A stretch of DNA of 42,831 nt from an uncultured Desulfobulbaceae bacterium (lineage in GTDB: Bacteria; Desulfobacterota; Desulfobulbia; Desulfobulbales; Desulfocapsaceae), in the NCBI GenBank assembly GCA_947311315.1, contig CAMZKN010000110.1:1-42831 (forward strand), given 5' to 3'. The position numbers were made by a program, and so were the translations under genes. Below the pieces are notes generated by a model. It was given only the letters and a program-made list of their open reading frames with translations. It had not been told where the DNA came from and ran no database searches. This document shows positions 41,109-42,831 of this stretch, one piece after another; the first letter of the stretch is position 1; every line of letters begins with the position of its first letter.

Positions 41109-42455
41109 TCAAGTTACTATCTTTTCATAGTATTTTTTCAGATCATTATTGAGAAAATTCTTCACTTTTGCCAGGCTCCTGCCATAGTTGCTCCAGAGAT
41201 CACCAACAGTCAACCCCTCCAGATTTTCTCGTACTTTTCCTTCCATTTTTTCCCAGAGGTTTTTTCTGTAGGTACTCTCAAGGGAGACAAGACCTTCGGG
41301 ACTGGCTAAAGCTTTTTTCAACTGCTGTTTAAAAGCAATGCTGGTAAAACCAAAAGATCCAATAAACAGTACAGCAATAGCCATAATCGAGGGAATAATA
41401 AGGTTGGTGAGAGAAAACACCCCGGTTCTTATCGATGTTATAAGGGTATCCTGTGGAAAAGAAATCAAACTGTTGAGCAACACATCGCCAAAAAGGAAAA
41501 GAAGAATTGCAACACCAACAGAAATATTGGCAAATTTCCAGAAGATTTTTTTGGTGCGTTTAATAAAGTCAAAAACAGCTTCGGAAACAATCTGTACTTC
41601 ATTGACCTGACGGTCTATATCTTCCAGTATATGATTTATTCTAAAGCTCGGAGCCTTATTTATTTTTTCGATCAGTTCCGGACGTTCCTGAGGCCACCCT
41701 TCTGCAACAGTAGACTGATCAACAACCGATGGTGCATACGTAAGGTAGATATGCGGAATATCTTTGCGTCCTGTCATTTGAGACATATTCCAGCAAAGCG
41801 TTCCATAAGAGCGGGTAAAATCACTCAAGTGATCACATTCATCAATTCTGCTCATCACAAAAACAATACGATGCTCACCGGATTTTTCAGGCAGTGTGTT
41901 TCGGATCGCCTCATACGATTCTTTGATCGTACCAGCTTTATGAGGATCAAACATCAAAACAATAAGATCTGCCATTTTGGCAAACTCACCCAAAACCTGC
42001 ATATAGTCATAACCACGATCATTTTCGCTTGTAGCATCGAGCATACCGGGGCTATCAATAATGGCCATATTCTCGAGCATGGGGCTGGCGATCTGTTTTA
42101 AACAGATATGCGAGATCAGTTTTTCACCAAAAGCTTTAAAATGTCTGAAAGGGAGGTTCTCATCATTAACAAGCGTTGATCCTGGGGTTTCAACGTTTTC
42201 GACCCCGGTATCTGAGGTGATAATTGTAAACGAATCATCTGTTGGAGCCTGACCGGTACGCTGGATATCCTGCCCCACCAATTCGTTAATAAGTGTGGAT
42301 TTCCCTGAAGAGTAGTTACCAATTATAAGAACCATTGGTTTCCACTTCAGAGTTGCATCAATACCGCTAAAATCCATTTTATAGCGGGCAAACAGTGGTT
42401 CCAGTTTTCTTTTTACTTTGGTTTGTAATTGCTTTTGCAGTTCTTTTTCATTCAT
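41109..42455 (-). CDS. Dynamin-like membrane GTPase
   Basis: A 448-residue GTPase of the dynamin/EHD type. The P-loop is GNYSSGKST at 46-54, the switch I threonine region is in QAPTDDSFT, the G3 motif is DSPGM near 146, and SRID near 200 stands in for the usual N/TKxD G4 motif. Two hydrophobic stretches at about 305-360 should anchor it in the inner membrane, and a short helical tail follows. Relatives remodel or tether membranes; no partner gene is adjacent, unlike paired bacterial dynamins. The frame extends to a TTG at 42497, but the ATG at 42455 with GTGAG upstream is preferred because the conserved sequence begins there. Confidence 0.85.
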   Translation of the reverse strand: MNEKELQKQLQTKVKRKLEPLFARYKMDFSGIDATLKWKPMVLIIGNYSSGKSTLINELVGQDIQRTGQAPTDDSFTIITSDTGVENVETPGSTLVNDENLPFRHFKAFGEKLISHICLKQIASPMLENMAIIDSPGMLDATSENDRGYDYMQVLGEFAKMADLIVLMFDPHKAGTIKESYEAIRNTLPEKSGEHRIVFVMSRIDECDHLSDFTRSYGTLCWNMSQMTGRKDIPHIYLTYAPSVVDQSTVAEGWPQERPELIEKINKAPSFRINHILEDIDRQVNEVQIVSEAVFDFIKRTKKIFWKFANISVGVAILLFLFGDVLLNSLISFPQDTLITSIRTGVFSLTNLIIPSIMAIAVLFIGSFGFTSIAFKQQLKKALASPEGLVSLESTYRKNLWEKMEGKVRENLEGLTVGDLWSNYGRSLAKVKNFLNNDLKKYYEKIVT

Positions 42456-42620
42456 CGCAAACTCACATTTTTTGTTTATCTGAAAATTGCGTTTCAAGGA
42501 ACGGAATCTTATCTTACATCAACTCAAGAAAACTCTCGAACATTAATTAATACTTTACACAAGAAAATGCTAGGAACCTTACGCAAAATAAACATTTTAC
42601 CCATCGCTATAATATTTTTC

Positions 42621-42662
42621 CGTTTCTCTGCTACTTTTTACTCCCTTAACGGGTGAGAAACG
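42621..42662. other. Stem-loop in the intergenic region before the window end
   Basis: CGTTTCTC (42621-42628) pairs with GAGAAACG (42655-42662), with an inner stem CCC-TTAA-CGGG. There is no T-run. It lies in the 318-bp gap 42456-42773 between divergent genes and may be a leader structure or repeat remnant. Confidence 0.4.
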
Positions 42663-42669
42663 ACAGCAC

Positions 42670-42698
42670 ATCAGACAACAAAGCGTTAATTGTCTGAT
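42670..42698. promoter_or_regulatory. Inverted repeat before the last gene
   Basis: ATCAGACAA (42670-42678) and TTGTCTGAT (42690-42698) are perfect 9-bp inverted arms with an 11-bp spacer, about 75 bp before the last gene. This suits a dimeric regulator site. The AGACAA/TTGTCT core also occurs as a 7-bp stem at 18048-18066. Confidence 0.4.
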
Positions 42699-42703
42699 AT
42701 TGT

Positions 42704-42730
42704 GGTAACTTCTCCAAAAGTGTTGGTAAA
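42704..42730. repeat. 27-bp repeat, copy 2 (inverted partner at 92-118)
   Basis: Exact reverse complement of 92-118 over 27 bases. Here it is intergenic, adjoining the inverted repeat 42670-42698 and about 45 bp upstream of the last gene. It begins GGTAACTTCTCC, resembling the termini of the palindromic elements. Confidence 0.7.
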
Positions 42731-42773
42731 ATAAAGCGTGCGTTCGAACCCCTGCCCTTGTATGATGGGAAGC

Positions 42774-42831
42774 ATGAAAAGCACATTCGATCAACTCACC
42801 AAAAACATTCCCAAAGAAGACAAAGAAAATC
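42774..42831 (+). CDS. Start of an uncharacterised gene, truncated by the window edge
   Basis: The last 58 bases encode MKSTFDQLTKNIPKEDKEN in an open frame from an ATG preceded by ATGGGAAG, a plausible ribosome-binding site. An in-frame ATG pair at 42762 is an alternative start. Too short to assign; the visible part is polar and helical. It is divergent from the GTPase gene. Confidence 0.5.
   Translation, partial: MKSTFDQLTKNIPKEDKEN

Overview
The window looks like a chromosomal segment from an anaerobic bacterium of the Desulfobacterota (former Deltaproteobacteria), most plausibly a Desulfobulbales-type sulfate or sulfur-compound reducer. This placement is an inference. It rests on a complete bacterial carbon monoxide dehydrogenase/acetyl-CoA synthase operon, the moderately AT-rich base composition, and a gene complement (DUF748, TIGR03790, PilZ, sigma-54 activator, FlgT/CsgG-like envelope proteins, DUF3683 FAD/Fe-S oxidoreductase) familiar from that phylum. 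No 16S gene is present, so no species call is made. No phage, plasmid, transposase or CRISPR signature was found.

Layout. (1) 1-4.0 kb, minus strand: a potassium channel fused to RCK domains and a response-regulator receiver, followed by diadenylate cyclase cdaA and its partner cdaR. This places a c-di-AMP synthase beside a likely K+ channel effector. The channel gene is bracketed by two inverted copies of a ~157-bp palindromic repeat. (2) 4.2-13.3 kb: a very large DUF748/AsmA-like envelope protein with an overlapping small membrane protein, a TIGR03790 exported protein, a sigma-54 activator, a PilZ protein with a Cys-rich front end, and an AmpG-like MFS permease. (3) 13.5-16.0 kb: cysS, an AmmeMemoRadiSam B (Memo) protein, another palindromic repeat, and tRNA-Gln(CUG) with a near-consensus promoter.

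(4) 16.0-28.6 kb, minus strand: the Wood-Ljungdahl carbonyl branch. Transcription order is RACo activator (acsV), acsD, cooS, acsB, acsC, acsE, then a strong terminator, then a second unit of a 94-aa unknown, cooC, a 138-aa unknown and a 57-aa unknown. Together these transfer methyl groups from methyltetrahydrofolate to the corrinoid protein, reduce CO2 to CO (or the reverse), build or cleave acetyl-CoA, and supply nickel and reductive activation. Stem-loops lie between acsB/acsC and acsC/acsE. The methyl branch (formate dehydrogenase, Fhs, FolD, MetF) is not in the window.

(5) 29.0-36.4 kb: a small Cys-rich protein, ycaO, ackA (acetyl phosphate/acetate), and a 1230-residue DUF3683-FAD-[4Fe-4S]-CCG oxidoreductase that may be a lactate/2-hydroxyacid dehydrogenase; with ackA this fits incomplete oxidation to acetate. 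(6) 36.4-41.0 kb, plus strand: three exported proteins, FlgT-like, CsgG-like with PEGA domain, and a two-lobed retropepsin with PDZ, forming a candidate envelope module. (7) 41.1-42.8 kb: a dynamin-like membrane GTPase and the start of a truncated gene.

The points most worth a second look are the channel-RCK-receiver fusion beside the c-di-AMP cyclase, the family of GTAACT-bounded palindromic elements, the long Ala/Lys/Glu tail on AcsD, the unknown small proteins around cooC, and the FlgT/CsgG/retropepsin cluster.
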